Assembly: GCA_910578855.1 (NCBI GenBank)
Contig: CAJTRV010000014.1
Coordinates: 1-29,218, forward strand
DNA length: 29,218 bases
Direction of reading: 5' to 3'
Source of the DNA: an uncultured Bacilli bacterium
GTDB taxonomy: Bacteria; Bacillota_I; Bacilli_A; RF39; UBA660
The notes beneath the pieces were generated by a model. The model was not told the DNA's origin. It ran no database searches and saw only the letters and a program-made list of their open reading frames with translations. Made by a program: the position numbers and the translations under genes. Shown here piece by piece: positions 1 through 6,582 of the stretch. Numbering within the stretch: the stretch's first letter is position 1; each line of letters begins with the position of its first letter.

Positions 1-347
1 GTTTAAAACCAGGGGAAGATGCAATTGTAAATACGGATCAAGGTTCAGTATACTTTGCCTATGAATATGTAGAACTAGCAAATAACATGGGATTTACTAG
101 GAGTATGTCACATCGAGGTCATTGTTGGGAAAACTGTCCGATTGAAAATTGGTTTATGCAGTTGAAACATGAATGGTTGTGTCAATTTCATAAGTTAACA
201 AGAAAACAAGCAAAAGAAGAAATAGAAAAATACGTTCATTGGTATAACAACGAACGTATCCAAAAGAAATTAGGATACTTGTCACCCGTACAGTATCGAC
301 TAAAATATTCAAATTAATTTATCTTTTTATTTAGTGAGTACTTGACA
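1..347 (+). mobile_element. IS3-family insertion sequence, right end only
   Basis: The left part lies outside the window. The visible part holds the 3' end of the DDE transposase (orfB) and a short tail. The sequence TTAGTGAGTACTTGACA (331-347) follows the stop codon by 13 bp and ends in CA, as expected for the right terminal inverted repeat of an IS3 element (5'-TG...CA-3'). The right boundary at 347 is an inference, because the matching left end and the target-site duplication cannot be seen. Confidence 0.65.
3..317 (+). CDS. IS3-family transposase OrfB, C-terminal part (5' end outside window)
   Basis: The reading frame is open from base 3, so the gene continues upstream of the window; the ATG at 87 is internal. 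Translation before it gives TDQGSVY, the second Asp region of the IS3/retroviral-type DDE catalytic core. CWENCPIENWFMQLKHEW then carries the catalytic Glu, in the place of the usual DN.PIESFF..LK.E motif. The C-terminus (YVHWYNNERIQKKLGYLSPVQYR) is the standard IS3 OrfB ending (YN..R.H..LGY.SP..Y). The enzyme cuts and joins the element's ends during transposition. The visible third shows no frameshift, so this part looks intact; whether the whole element is active cannot be judged. Confidence 0.92.
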   Translation, partial: LKPGEDAIVNTDQGSVYFAYEYVELANNMGFTRSMSHRGHCWENCPIENWFMQLKHEWLCQFHKLTRKQAKEEIEKYVHWYNNERIQKKLGYLSPVQYRLKYSN

Positions 348-395
348 GGTACTAGTATCATGTGCTAATCTTTTTTTCTAGTAATCAAAGCATAC

Positions 396-425
396 TTGAC
401 GCTGGCCTTTTCAATATGGTACGAT
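396..425 (+). promoter_or_regulatory. sigma-A promoter of the SpoIID-like gene
   Basis: TTGACG (396-401), an 18-bp spacer and TACGAT (420-425) lie 28 bp upstream of the ATG at 453, which has AGGAGG at 441-446. This makes the TTG at 396 part of the promoter and not a start codon. Confidence 0.6.
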
Positions 426-452
426 ATTAAAATTGTAAAAAGGAGGAAAACC

Positions 453-1511
453 ATGAAATTTGGAAAATTAAAAGTATATGCAGCCATTGCTTTGTTGTTT
501 ACTGGTGGTATTCATGCTCAGGCAACGCATGTTTTAGAAGCTAGAACTCCTTCTTTTGGTGATACGTTAAACCGGGTGGATGCGAATCCAGACTTCCATG
601 AGGAACTGGTAGATGAGTTGTTCATACAAGAAACTGAAGTTAACACATTAAAAGAACAAATTCATCATCAAGTTGAAACGGTAATTGCGACAGGTACCAA
701 AACAGAATTAAAGCAACTATACTATAGCTTAGATGCCATACAATCATTACCAAGATCATTTAATAGAGAATCAAAAGAGACGTTAGTAGAAAAGTTAAAA
801 CGAGTTGATTTTGTATTAAGTAATGCTCGGAATTCAATGTTAGAAGAGACTAGTTTTGAAGATGATATTCGTGTTCAATTGACGAAGGTCTACAATAAAG
901 AGTTGTTGGTTGATACGGATATGAAAGATTATATCATGGGGGTTTTATATATTGAGTGTGGGGACCCAGTAAATTCGAATCTTCAAGAATATTATAAAGC
1001 GATGGCGGTAATGGCCAAGACCTACGCTTTACGTCGTGGTGGTTATCAAATTGGAAGCAGTGTACGAACGATTCATCTTCGTAATGGGAATGCTGATCAA
1101 GGGTACTGTCCTGTTAATTTTGGGTGCCATGTGAAATTTGATTATGATGGAGCCAAGATTCCAAGTATTATTCCCGGGGTTGGAACTGATGATCCAAATC
1201 GTTATTCACATGGAAAACCAGTTTTATCTAATCCTTTTTCGCGGGAAGAACTAGAACGTTACTATGAAGAAACACGAGGGTATGTCTTGGTTGGAGAAAG
1301 TGGAATGCTAGAAGGTGGCGGTTATGATAATGATATTCAAATTGTCATGCAAAAGATGGCGTTAGCGGGAGCATCGTTTACCGAGATCCTATATGCGGCC
1401 AATCCCCATGTCACACTTACGACTCTTACCCATGAGAAGGAAGAGAATCAAGAGGAGATCCAAGGATTACAAGATCAGATACGCAGTCAAGTTTATCAAA
1501 AAATACGATAG
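453..1511 (+). CDS. exported SpoIID/LytB-domain protein (352 aa)
   Basis: The N-terminus (MKFGKLKVYAAIALLFTGGIHAQA) is a signal peptide or anchor. After a helical linker comes a SpoIID/LytB-like domain: DYIMGVLYIECGDP (Glu about residue 168) and KAMAVMAKTYALRRGGY match the family's 'eYl.GVv..Em...ALkAqAvaaRTYAl' core. The C-terminal part (QKMALAGASFTEILYAANP) matches the closing '..G.sy.eIL..yy' segment. SpoIID enzymes are lytic transglycosylases acting on peptidoglycan glycan strands; LytB enhances amidases. A C-x5-C pair (C219, C225) sits where zinc-binding cysteines occur in clostridial SpoIID (from memory). The usual C-terminal 'HGVGMSQ' motif is not recognisable (GGGYDNDIQIV instead), so this is a divergent member. 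No other sporulation gene is nearby, so a vegetative wall role is equally possible. Start chosen from AGGAGG at 441. Confidence 0.72.
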   Translation: MKFGKLKVYAAIALLFTGGIHAQATHVLEARTPSFGDTLNRVDANPDFHEELVDELFIQETEVNTLKEQIHHQVETVIATGTKTELKQLYYSLDAIQSLPRSFNRESKETLVEKLKRVDFVLSNARNSMLEETSFEDDIRVQLTKVYNKELLVDTDMKDYIMGVLYIECGDPVNSNLQEYYKAMAVMAKTYALRRGGYQIGSSVRTIHLRNGNADQGYCPVNFGCHVKFDYDGAKIPSIIPGVGTDDPNRYSHGKPVLSNPFSREELERYYEETRGYVLVGESGMLEGGGYDNDIQIVMQKMALAGASFTEILYAANPHVTLTTLTHEKEENQEEIQGLQDQIRSQVYQKIR

Positions 1512-1528
1512 TCTAAGTCGTATTTTTT
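1498..1528 (+). terminator. intrinsic terminator of the SpoIID-like gene
   Basis: AATACGA (1502-1508) pairs with TCGTATT (1518-1524), extended by A/T pairs and followed by a T run (1523-1528). The stop codon TAG (1509-1511) lies in the loop. Confidence 0.75.
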
Positions 1529-1536
1529 GATATAAT
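1528..1536 (+). promoter_or_regulatory. extended -10 promoter for the 1543 RNA
   Basis: TGATATAAT is a perfect extended -10 box immediately after the upstream T run. No good -35 is present. The predicted transcription start is about 1543. Confidence 0.55.
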
Positions 1537-1542
1537 GTGGTT

Positions 1543-1717
1543 AGGAAACAGGAAATTTACGGGACAAATCATTCTTTTTTGGTGATAAAGGTTGACTCTC
1601 CACTTAACTGGAATGTTAAGTGAAGTGTTAGAAATCGCAACATATGAGAATCTTATCAAATCGATTGTAAGGGATAACTCAAGTCTCTTTTATTACAAAA
1701 GATGAGTTATTTTCTTT
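1543..1717 (+). ncRNA. candidate structured RNA or leader, unknown family
   Basis: No gene fits this 230-bp spacer, but it has a promoter at its left end and dense pairing. CACTTAAC (1601-1608) pairs with GTTAAGTG (1615-1622). Around that, TGATAA plus GGTT (1583-1593, one bulged A) pairs with AATC plus TTATCA (1649-1658), and CTC with GAG inside. An outer helix of ACAAATC (1564-1570) with GATTGT (1663-1668, one bulge) is possible. It ends in a terminator: TAACTCA (1675-1681) with TGAGTTA (1703-1709), inner TCTTTT/AAAAGA, tail ATTTTCTTT. GGGATAA (1671-1677) can instead pair with TTATCCC (1716-1722), so two mutually exclusive folds exist. T-box, SAM, purine and THF signatures are absent. It may be a free small RNA or a leader of the U32 operon. 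Confidence 0.5.
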
Positions 1718-1734
1718 ATCCCTGGGGTAAAATC

Positions 1735-1743
1735 TGATATAAT
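1735..1743 (+). promoter_or_regulatory. extended -10 promoter of the U32 operon
   Basis: TGATATAAT overlaps the first in-frame ATG (1742), so that ATG would be at or before the start of transcription. The SD-like GGAAGTGA (1754-1761) therefore points to the ATG at 1766. Confidence 0.6.
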
Positions 1744-1765
1744 GATGATCAGTGGAAGTGATCGT

Positions 1766-2641
1766 ATGAAATTAATTGCTATGGTTGATAGTAAGGAGAT
1801 GATGGCGTCTCTTTCGCAAGCGGATGCCTATCTTGTAGGAATAGCGGGCTTTAGTACTAATTTTTCTGGATATGTTACGCTAGCTGAAGTGGAAGAAATC
1901 ATTTCAAGCGGACTTGTTGATGGTAAAGAATTATTTGTCTCGTTAAATAAGAATATGCATGATGCTGATTTAGAACCGTTAAAGACGTTATTAAGTTCGT
2001 TAAATAAGTTACCAATTGCCGGGATCTTTTACTATGATGTTGCCTTAGTTCAGCTCAAACAAAGGGGACTTTGTAAGCATAATCTGATCTGGCACCAGGA
2101 ACATATGACAACCAATTATGATACTTGTCGATTTTGGCAGAATCATGGAGTCTTAGGGGCTTGTCTTTCTAGTGAAATTACCTTGGCTGAAATAGAGGCA
2201 ATCAGGAATCAGGTAACCATGCCCCTTATCGTTTTAGTATTTGGTTATATCCCGATGTTTGTTTCGAAACGACACTTGGTTACGAATTACCAGAAGACCT
2301 TTTCTTTCCCTGTAGATAAAACGCGTTATACACTAAAGAAAGAGGGACGAACGTATCCGATTGTCAATGATCAACTGGGTACTCAGGTATATTCAGCTCA
2401 TATTTTAAATGGTCTATCAGAAAAGCTTGTGCTAGAACAAGCGGGTATTGATTATGGACTTTGTAACTTTGCCTTTTTACCAAGCGAAACGTGGGGGCCT
2501 ATTTTAGATAAATTTAGGGAAGTGAATCAAGCGAATGTTACGACATTAGAAAGTGAAGTCGATCTGTTATGTGAACATAATACTGATAAGGGCTTCTTTT
2601 ATAAAGAAACGATTTTTAGGGTGAAAAAGTATGAAAAATAA
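1766..2641 (+). CDS. trhP1: U32-family protein, TrhP1/YrrN-like tRNA hydroxylation factor (291 aa)
   Basis: This is a short U32 'peptidase' family protein with a TIM-barrel-like pattern: VSLNKNMHDADLEPLK, GIFYYDVALVQL, LIWHQEHMTTNYDTCRFW and LIVLVFGYIPMFVSKRHL. The last lacks the Fe-S cysteines found in the longer U32 partner. In Bacillus subtilis the pair YrrN/YrrO (TrhP1/TrhP2) lies just upstream of udk-greA and is needed for prephenate-dependent 5-hydroxylation of uridine-34 in tRNA. Here the same short-plus-long pair lies directly before greA, so assignment rests on family, size and gene order. Despite the family name, peptidase activity is not implied. It overlaps the next gene by 11 bp, indicating translational coupling. 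Start 1766 is preferred to 1742 because the -10 box covers 1742. Confidence 0.75.
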   Translation: MKLIAMVDSKEMMASLSQADAYLVGIAGFSTNFSGYVTLAEVEEIISSGLVDGKELFVSLNKNMHDADLEPLKTLLSSLNKLPIAGIFYYDVALVQLKQRGLCKHNLIWHQEHMTTNYDTCRFWQNHGVLGACLSSEITLAEIEAIRNQVTMPLIVLVFGYIPMFVSKRHLVTNYQKTFSFPVDKTRYTLKKEGRTYPIVNDQLGTQVYSAHILNGLSEKLVLEQAGIDYGLCNFAFLPSETWGPILDKFREVNQANVTTLESEVDLLCEHNTDKGFFYKETIFRVKKYEK

Positions 2642-3833
2642 ACCAGAATTATTAGCGCCCGCCGGCGATTTAGAACGGTTAAAGATCGCCATTTTATATG
2701 GAGCAGATGCCGTTTATTTAGGAGGTCCATCCTTTGGTCTACGGGCCAATGCGACCAATTTTTCTTGGGATGAAATGAAAGAAGGGGCTATCTTTGCTCA
2801 TGAGCGCGGAAAAAAGGTCTATGTAACAGTAAACATAGTCATGCATAATGGTGATTTAGATGGGCTAGAGGAGTATCTAAACCACTTAAGGGCATGTGAA
2901 GTGGATGCGATTATTATCAGTGATCCTGCCATTATCCCACTGGCTCAAAAACTGGGACTTGAAATTCATCTATCGACACAACAGTCAACCCTTAACTATG
3001 AAGCAGTGCGTTTTTGGAAACAATGTGGAGTGAGTCGGGTAGTATTGGGGCGTGAAGCTTCAAAAAGCGATATAGAAGCGATCCAAAACCAGGTGGCAAT
3101 TGAAATTGAATGTTTTATTCATGGGGCAATGTGTGCTTCTTATAGTGGACGTTGTGTCCTATCGAATTTTTTAACAGCCCGGGATGCCAATCGTGGTGGT
3201 TGTAGTCAGATTTGCCGCTGGGATTTTGATTTATATGATCAGGCAGGCATTCACTTAGAAGGGGAAAGGCCATTTACCTTTTGTACCAAAGATTTATCGA
3301 TGCTTTGTGTTTTACCAACGATGATCGATCTTGGGATTGCCTCATTTAAAATAGAGGGCCGAATGCGTTCTATTTACTATATTGCTACCATTGTCAGTAT
3401 TTATCGCATGGTAATTGATCAATATTGTACCAATCCTGATTCTTATGAATATAATGAAGCGTATGAACAAATTTTGACGAACTGTGCCAACCGGGAATCG
3501 ACGGTTCAATTTTTTAACGGAACTTACGGGCCGGAAGCACAGTATTATAACGGTCGAATCGAATTATCAAATCAGGACTTTCTAGGGGTCGTAATTGACT
3601 ATGATGTAGCGCGTGGTGAGGCGATCATTGAAGAACGGAATTATTTTAAACGAGGAATGCCAGTTGAAATTTTTGGTCCTAACGGAGAAACAGTGACGTT
3701 TGAACTAACGGATATTTACGATGATACGGGAGCATTAATTGATGTTGTAAACCATCCGTTACAACTTGTTCGAATCAAAGTTCCAAAAGCGGTATCTAAA
3801 GTATCGATGATGCGCATAAAACGGGAGAAATGA
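2631..3833 (+). CDS. trhP2: U32-family protein, TrhP2/YrrO-like tRNA hydroxylation protein (400 aa)
   Basis: The protein opens with PELLAPAGDLERLKIAILYGADAVYLGG, the hallmark of U32 proteins. The middle carries ECFIHGAMCASYSGRCVLSNF and GGCSQICRW, whose four cysteines are the expected iron-sulfur ligands of the TrhP/RlhA group. FKIEGRMRS follows as the conserved barrel end, then a C-terminal beta domain. Known relatives use prephenate to hydroxylate RNA bases; B. subtilis YrrO makes 5-hydroxyuridine at tRNA wobble position 34. Length is close to YrrO (about 420 aa). It is in one operon with trhP1 (11-bp overlap, RBS AGGGTGA inside the upstream gene). The methyltransferase and udk genes that flank the pair in Bacillus are not between it and greA. 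Confidence 0.85.
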   Translation: MKNKPELLAPAGDLERLKIAILYGADAVYLGGPSFGLRANATNFSWDEMKEGAIFAHERGKKVYVTVNIVMHNGDLDGLEEYLNHLRACEVDAIIISDPAIIPLAQKLGLEIHLSTQQSTLNYEAVRFWKQCGVSRVVLGREASKSDIEAIQNQVAIEIECFIHGAMCASYSGRCVLSNFLTARDANRGGCSQICRWDFDLYDQAGIHLEGERPFTFCTKDLSMLCVLPTMIDLGIASFKIEGRMRSIYYIATIVSIYRMVIDQYCTNPDSYEYNEAYEQILTNCANRESTVQFFNGTYGPEAQYYNGRIELSNQDFLGVVIDYDVARGEAIIEERNYFKRGMPVEIFGPNGETVTFELTDIYDDTGALIDVVNHPLQLVRIKVPKAVSKVSMMRIKREK

Positions 3834-3862
3834 CATATCATAAATGAGAATGAAAATCCGAT

Positions 3863-3891
3863 TTGACAAAGTCATAGATTTGTAGTATTAT
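3863..3891 (+). promoter_or_regulatory. strong sigma-A promoter of greA
   Basis: TTGACA (3863-3868), a 17-bp spacer and TATTAT (3886-3891): a near-consensus promoter 41 bp before the greA start. Confidence 0.85.
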
Positions 3892-3931
3892 TTTGTGGGC
3901 TTAAAAAAGAAATTAAATTGAGGTGAATATG

Positions 3932-4402
3932 ATGTCAAACACAAAAGAAATATATTTAACAGAAACTGGTTTAAATGAACTGAAAAAAGAATTAGAAGTT
4001 TTGAAATTAGAGAAACGACCAGCAGTAATAGAAGCATTGAAAGAGGCAAGAGCACTTGGAGACTTAAGTGAGAATGCGGAATATGATGCAGCTCGTAATG
4101 AGCAAGCTTTAGTCGAAGGACGAATTGTCGAGATTGAAAAGCTACTAGAAAAAGCTGTTATCTTGGAAAAAGTGGCGACTGATCGGGTCAGCATCGGAAA
4201 TGATGTTACCATCAAATATGTTGAAGATGGTGAGGCAGAACAGTATTCAATCGTTGGAAGTACTGAGGCTGATCCTTTTTCGAATAAAATCTCGAATGAA
4301 TCACCAATTGCTAAGGCAATTATGAATGCCAAAGTTGGTGATGTGGTGACAGTTGAGAGTCCTGCTGGCTCTTATCAAGTTGAAATTATGGAAATTGCTT
4401 AA
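3932..4402 (+). CDS. greA: transcription elongation factor GreA (156 aa)
   Basis: GreA rescues backtracked RNA polymerase by stimulating its intrinsic cleavage of the transcript 3' end through the secondary channel. The N-terminal coiled coil (about residues 5-75) carries GDLSENAEYDAARNEQA, with the acidic tip residues (D and E of DLSENAE) that reach the polymerase active site. The C-terminal FKBP-like globular domain is present, including the family's ..SPIAKAIMNAKVGDVV.. and VEIMEI ending. Length matches the usual 157-158 aa. ATG 3932 lies 5 bp after AGGTGA; the GTG at 3923 is part of that SD, and the ATG at 3929 is too close to it. It has its own promoter and a weak terminator, so it is likely monocistronic. 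Confidence 0.96.
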   Translation: MSNTKEIYLTETGLNELKKELEVLKLEKRPAVIEALKEARALGDLSENAEYDAARNEQALVEGRIVEIEKLLEKAVILEKVATDRVSIGNDVTIKYVEDGEAEQYSIVGSTEADPFSNKISNESPIAKAIMNAKVGDVVTVESPAGSYQVEIMEIA

Positions 4403-4425
4403 GGGTTCAGGGAGCGAACTTTTTT
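4402..4425 (+). terminator. greA terminator
   Basis: AGGGTTC (4402-4408) pairs with GAACTTT (4416-4422) using G-T pairs in the lower stem, followed by a T run to 4425. The hairpin is weak but correctly placed. Confidence 0.55.
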
Positions 4426-4444
4426 GCTATTTCTTGGTAAATAC

Positions 4445-4473
4445 TTGCGAAAACTTGTATTTTACGTTATACT
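4445..4473 (+). promoter_or_regulatory. sigma-A promoter of tig
   Basis: TTGCGA (4445-4450), a 17-bp spacer and TATACT (4468-4473); RBS AAAGGA lies at about 4488. Confidence 0.75.
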
Positions 4474-4500
4474 AAGGAAGTAATCAGAAAGGATGTTTAG

Positions 4501-5754
4501 ATGAAAAAGAATACAAAAGAATTGACGATTAAAGTAGAAGGTCAAGAATGGAAAGATGCACTTGATACTGCATTTAAAAAGGCCAATAAAAAAGTAAAAA
4601 TTGATGGGTTCCGTCCTGGGAAAGCGCCAAAAGAATTATTTATGAAGAAATATGGAGAAGGGTCACTTTATTTTGATGCTGCTGATATTGTGTTACAAGA
4701 TGCTTATGAGGCGATGATTGCAGAAAATAAAGATGAAGAAATTGTTGCTCAACCAGAAATTCAAGTAAAGAATATTGGTGCTGATGGAGTTGAATTCCTA
4801 TTTACATTAACGTTAAAACCAGAGGTTAAAATAAAGAAGTATAAAGGATTAGGAGTAAAGAAGGATTCGGTTAAAGTAACGAAAGAAGAGATCGATAAGA
4901 CAATTACGGAGATGCGTAATCGTTATGCAGAAACTGCTGAAAAAGAAGGCGCTATTAAAGAAGGGGATACTGCAACGATCGATTTTGAAGGATTTAAAGA
5001 TGGGGTTGCATTCGAAGGTGGAAAAGGAACTGACTATGCTTTAGAGATTGGATCAAATACATTTATTCCTGGCTTTGAAGAACAATTAATTGGGTTGAAA
5101 ACCGGTGAGACAAAGGAAATTGAGGTTACTTTCCCAGAAGAATATCATAGTGAAGATTTAAAAGGGGCAAAAGCAACATTTAAAGTAACCATCAAAGGAG
5201 TAAAAGAAACCATTATTCCAGAATTGAATGCTGACTTCTTTGCTGATTTAGGAATGGAAGGGGTAGATTCAAAAGAAACCCTTGAAAAAGAAGTAAAGAA
5301 GATGATGAAAGATCGTAAGGAAATGGAAGCTGATAATAAGTTTATCGATGATGTCTTAGATGCGGTGATTAAAGAAACAGAAGTAGATATTCCGGAAGCG
5401 ATGATTCATGATGAAACCGATCGGATTTTAAAACAATATGAAGAAAACTTAAAGATGCAAGGTTTGACCTTGGCGCAGTTTTATCAGTTTACCAATTCTG
5501 ATGAAGAAGCACTTCGTGAGCAAATGAAAGAAGAAGCTGTTAAACGAATTATGGCACGTTTAATACTAGAAGAAATTGCTAAACTAGAATCAATTGAAAT
5601 TAGTGAGGATGATGCATCCAAAGAAGCAGAAGCACTTGCTAAAAAATATCAAATGGAAAAAGATGAGTTCTTAAAACTATTTGGTGGAATGGATATGGTA
5701 AAATACGATCAAAAGATGCGTAAAGCAATTGAATTTTTGAAGGATAACAATTAA
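4501..5754 (+). CDS. tig: trigger factor, ribosome-associated chaperone/prolyl isomerase (417 aa)
   Basis: Trigger factor binds at the ribosome exit tunnel and shields nascent chains. All three parts are visible: the N-terminal ribosome-binding domain with GFRPGKAP (the L23-binding loop, about residues 37-44); the FKBP-type PPIase domain (about 147-240: EGDTATIDFEGFKDG, IPGFEEQLIGLKTGE); and the long helical C-terminal chaperone domain. The N-terminus is about 10 residues shorter than usual, because it starts at MKKNTKELTIK without the first beta strand. A TAG stop lies directly upstream in frame (4498-4500), so no longer start exists. It is monocistronic, with its own promoter and a strong terminator overlapping the stop codon. 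Confidence 0.96.
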   Translation: MKKNTKELTIKVEGQEWKDALDTAFKKANKKVKIDGFRPGKAPKELFMKKYGEGSLYFDAADIVLQDAYEAMIAENKDEEIVAQPEIQVKNIGADGVEFLFTLTLKPEVKIKKYKGLGVKKDSVKVTKEEIDKTITEMRNRYAETAEKEGAIKEGDTATIDFEGFKDGVAFEGGKGTDYALEIGSNTFIPGFEEQLIGLKTGETKEIEVTFPEEYHSEDLKGAKATFKVTIKGVKETIIPELNADFFADLGMEGVDSKETLEKEVKKMMKDRKEMEADNKFIDDVLDAVIKETEVDIPEAMIHDETDRILKQYEENLKMQGLTLAQFYQFTNSDEEALREQMKEEAVKRIMARLILEEIAKLESIEISEDDASKEAEALAKKYQMEKDEFLKLFGGMDMVKYDQKMRKAIEFLKDNN

Positions 5755-5768
5755 GTTATCTTTTTTTT
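5741..5768 (+). terminator. tig terminator with the stop codon in the loop
   Basis: AGGATAAC (5741-5748) pairs with GTTATCTT (5755-5762, one G-T), followed by T8 (5761-5768). The TAA stop (5752-5754) is in the 6-nt loop. Confidence 0.85.
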
Positions 5769-5834
5769 ATAACGTGGGTACTTCCAATGAGGAGGATTAC
5801 AATTTTATAATCGAATTTAATCAAGGGGAAATAC

Positions 5835-5863
5835 TTGCGTCATTCTCCGAAAATAGGTATAAT
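5835..5863 (+). promoter_or_regulatory. promoter of the tail-tip-domain operon
   Basis: TTGCGT (5835-5840), a 17-bp spacer and TATAAT (5858-5863). It is followed by GGTGGAGG and the ATG at 5888, so the upstream GTG at 5774 is not a start. Confidence 0.8.
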
Positions 5864-5887
5864 AATATAAAGAATAGGGGTGGAGGA

Positions 5888-6568
5888 ATGCCGCTAAAGA
5901 AGAGATTAAATAATAAGGGATTTGCTGTAAGTGGTATATTATATCCGATTTTAATTTTAACGATTTTCTTAATTGTTGAAATTTTGACTTTGATGAGTAC
6001 GCGCAAAACGGTTTTGGATAAGAGTAAACAGGAATTATTAAATAAAATCGATGAATCAGGTCGGGTTTATACCAATGAGGAATTATCGGCGATTCTCGAT
6101 GATCTAACTAGTAAACGGGATTCTGTTTTAGGAAAAACATACCCAGTGGGGAGTGTTTATATAAGTATAAGTGATACCGATCCTAAAACAGTTTTTGGTG
6201 GGACCTGGGAAGCTTATGGAAAGGGTCGCGTTCTAGTGGGGGTATCTAGTAGTGAATCAGAATTTAATAGTGTCAATAAAACAGGGGGGATCAAAGAGGC
6301 TAGTCATGCCCATGGGAGTGGGGCGAGTCAAAATGGAACGCTTTCTGCAGCGATTGGTTCGACCGATTCTAAGACTGTTAATATGGGATTTAAAGCGGCC
6401 AATTTTTTCGGTGGCTTTGGTACATCTACCTATACTGTTCATGGCTCTAATTTTTATTCCGGGGGAAGTTTTAATCATTTTACCCAAGTATGGGGGGATA
6501 CGAATCAAACCAAATTATCGCTACTACAACCTTATATTACGGTATATATGTGGCGAAGAACGGCTTAG
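5888..6568 (+). CDS. prepilin-like anchor fused to a phage tail-tip/collar domain, paralogue 1 (226 aa)
   Basis: The N-terminus (RLNNKGFAVSGILYPILIL, residues 6-24) resembles a type IV prepilin leader: basic stretch, K-G before F, then a hydrophobic helix to about 36. The usual Glu+5 of the mature pilin is replaced by Gly. A charged helical linker (37-84) contains VYTNEEL. Residues 85-226 form a domain like the C-terminal tip of phage baseplate/tail proteins (Gp10-C/collar type): YPVGSVYIS...FGGTWEAYGKGRVLVGV, a conserved HAH (140-142), GGSFNHFTQVWGDT and the ending LLQPYITVYMWRRTA. No function is known. It is the first gene of a three-gene operon of paralogues, and no other phage gene is nearby. 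It may be a surface-displayed adhesin or receptor-type tip; this is inference from the architecture. Confidence 0.8.
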   Translation: MPLKKRLNNKGFAVSGILYPILILTIFLIVEILTLMSTRKTVLDKSKQELLNKIDESGRVYTNEELSAILDDLTSKRDSVLGKTYPVGSVYISISDTDPKTVFGGTWEAYGKGRVLVGVSSSESEFNSVNKTGGIKEASHAHGSGASQNGTLSAAIGSTDSKTVNMGFKAANFFGGFGTSTYTVHGSNFYSGGSFNHFTQVWGDTNQTKLSLLQPYITVYMWRRTA

Positions 6569-6582
6569 CAATGAGGTGAATT

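Noticed and set aside
338..353. Hairpin AGTAC...GTACT at the IS end
   Set aside because: Short, with no T run; better explained as the IS terminal repeat meeting the target than as a terminator.
1543..1717. T-box leader
   Set aside because: The T-box consensus (AGGGTGGAACCGCG-like) is absent, and the downstream genes are not amino-acid related.
3913..4332. 139-aa open frame on the minus strand opposite greA
   Set aside because: It mirrors the greA frame, is Ser/Phe-rich low-complexity antisense translation, and has no SD. GreA is certain on the + strand.
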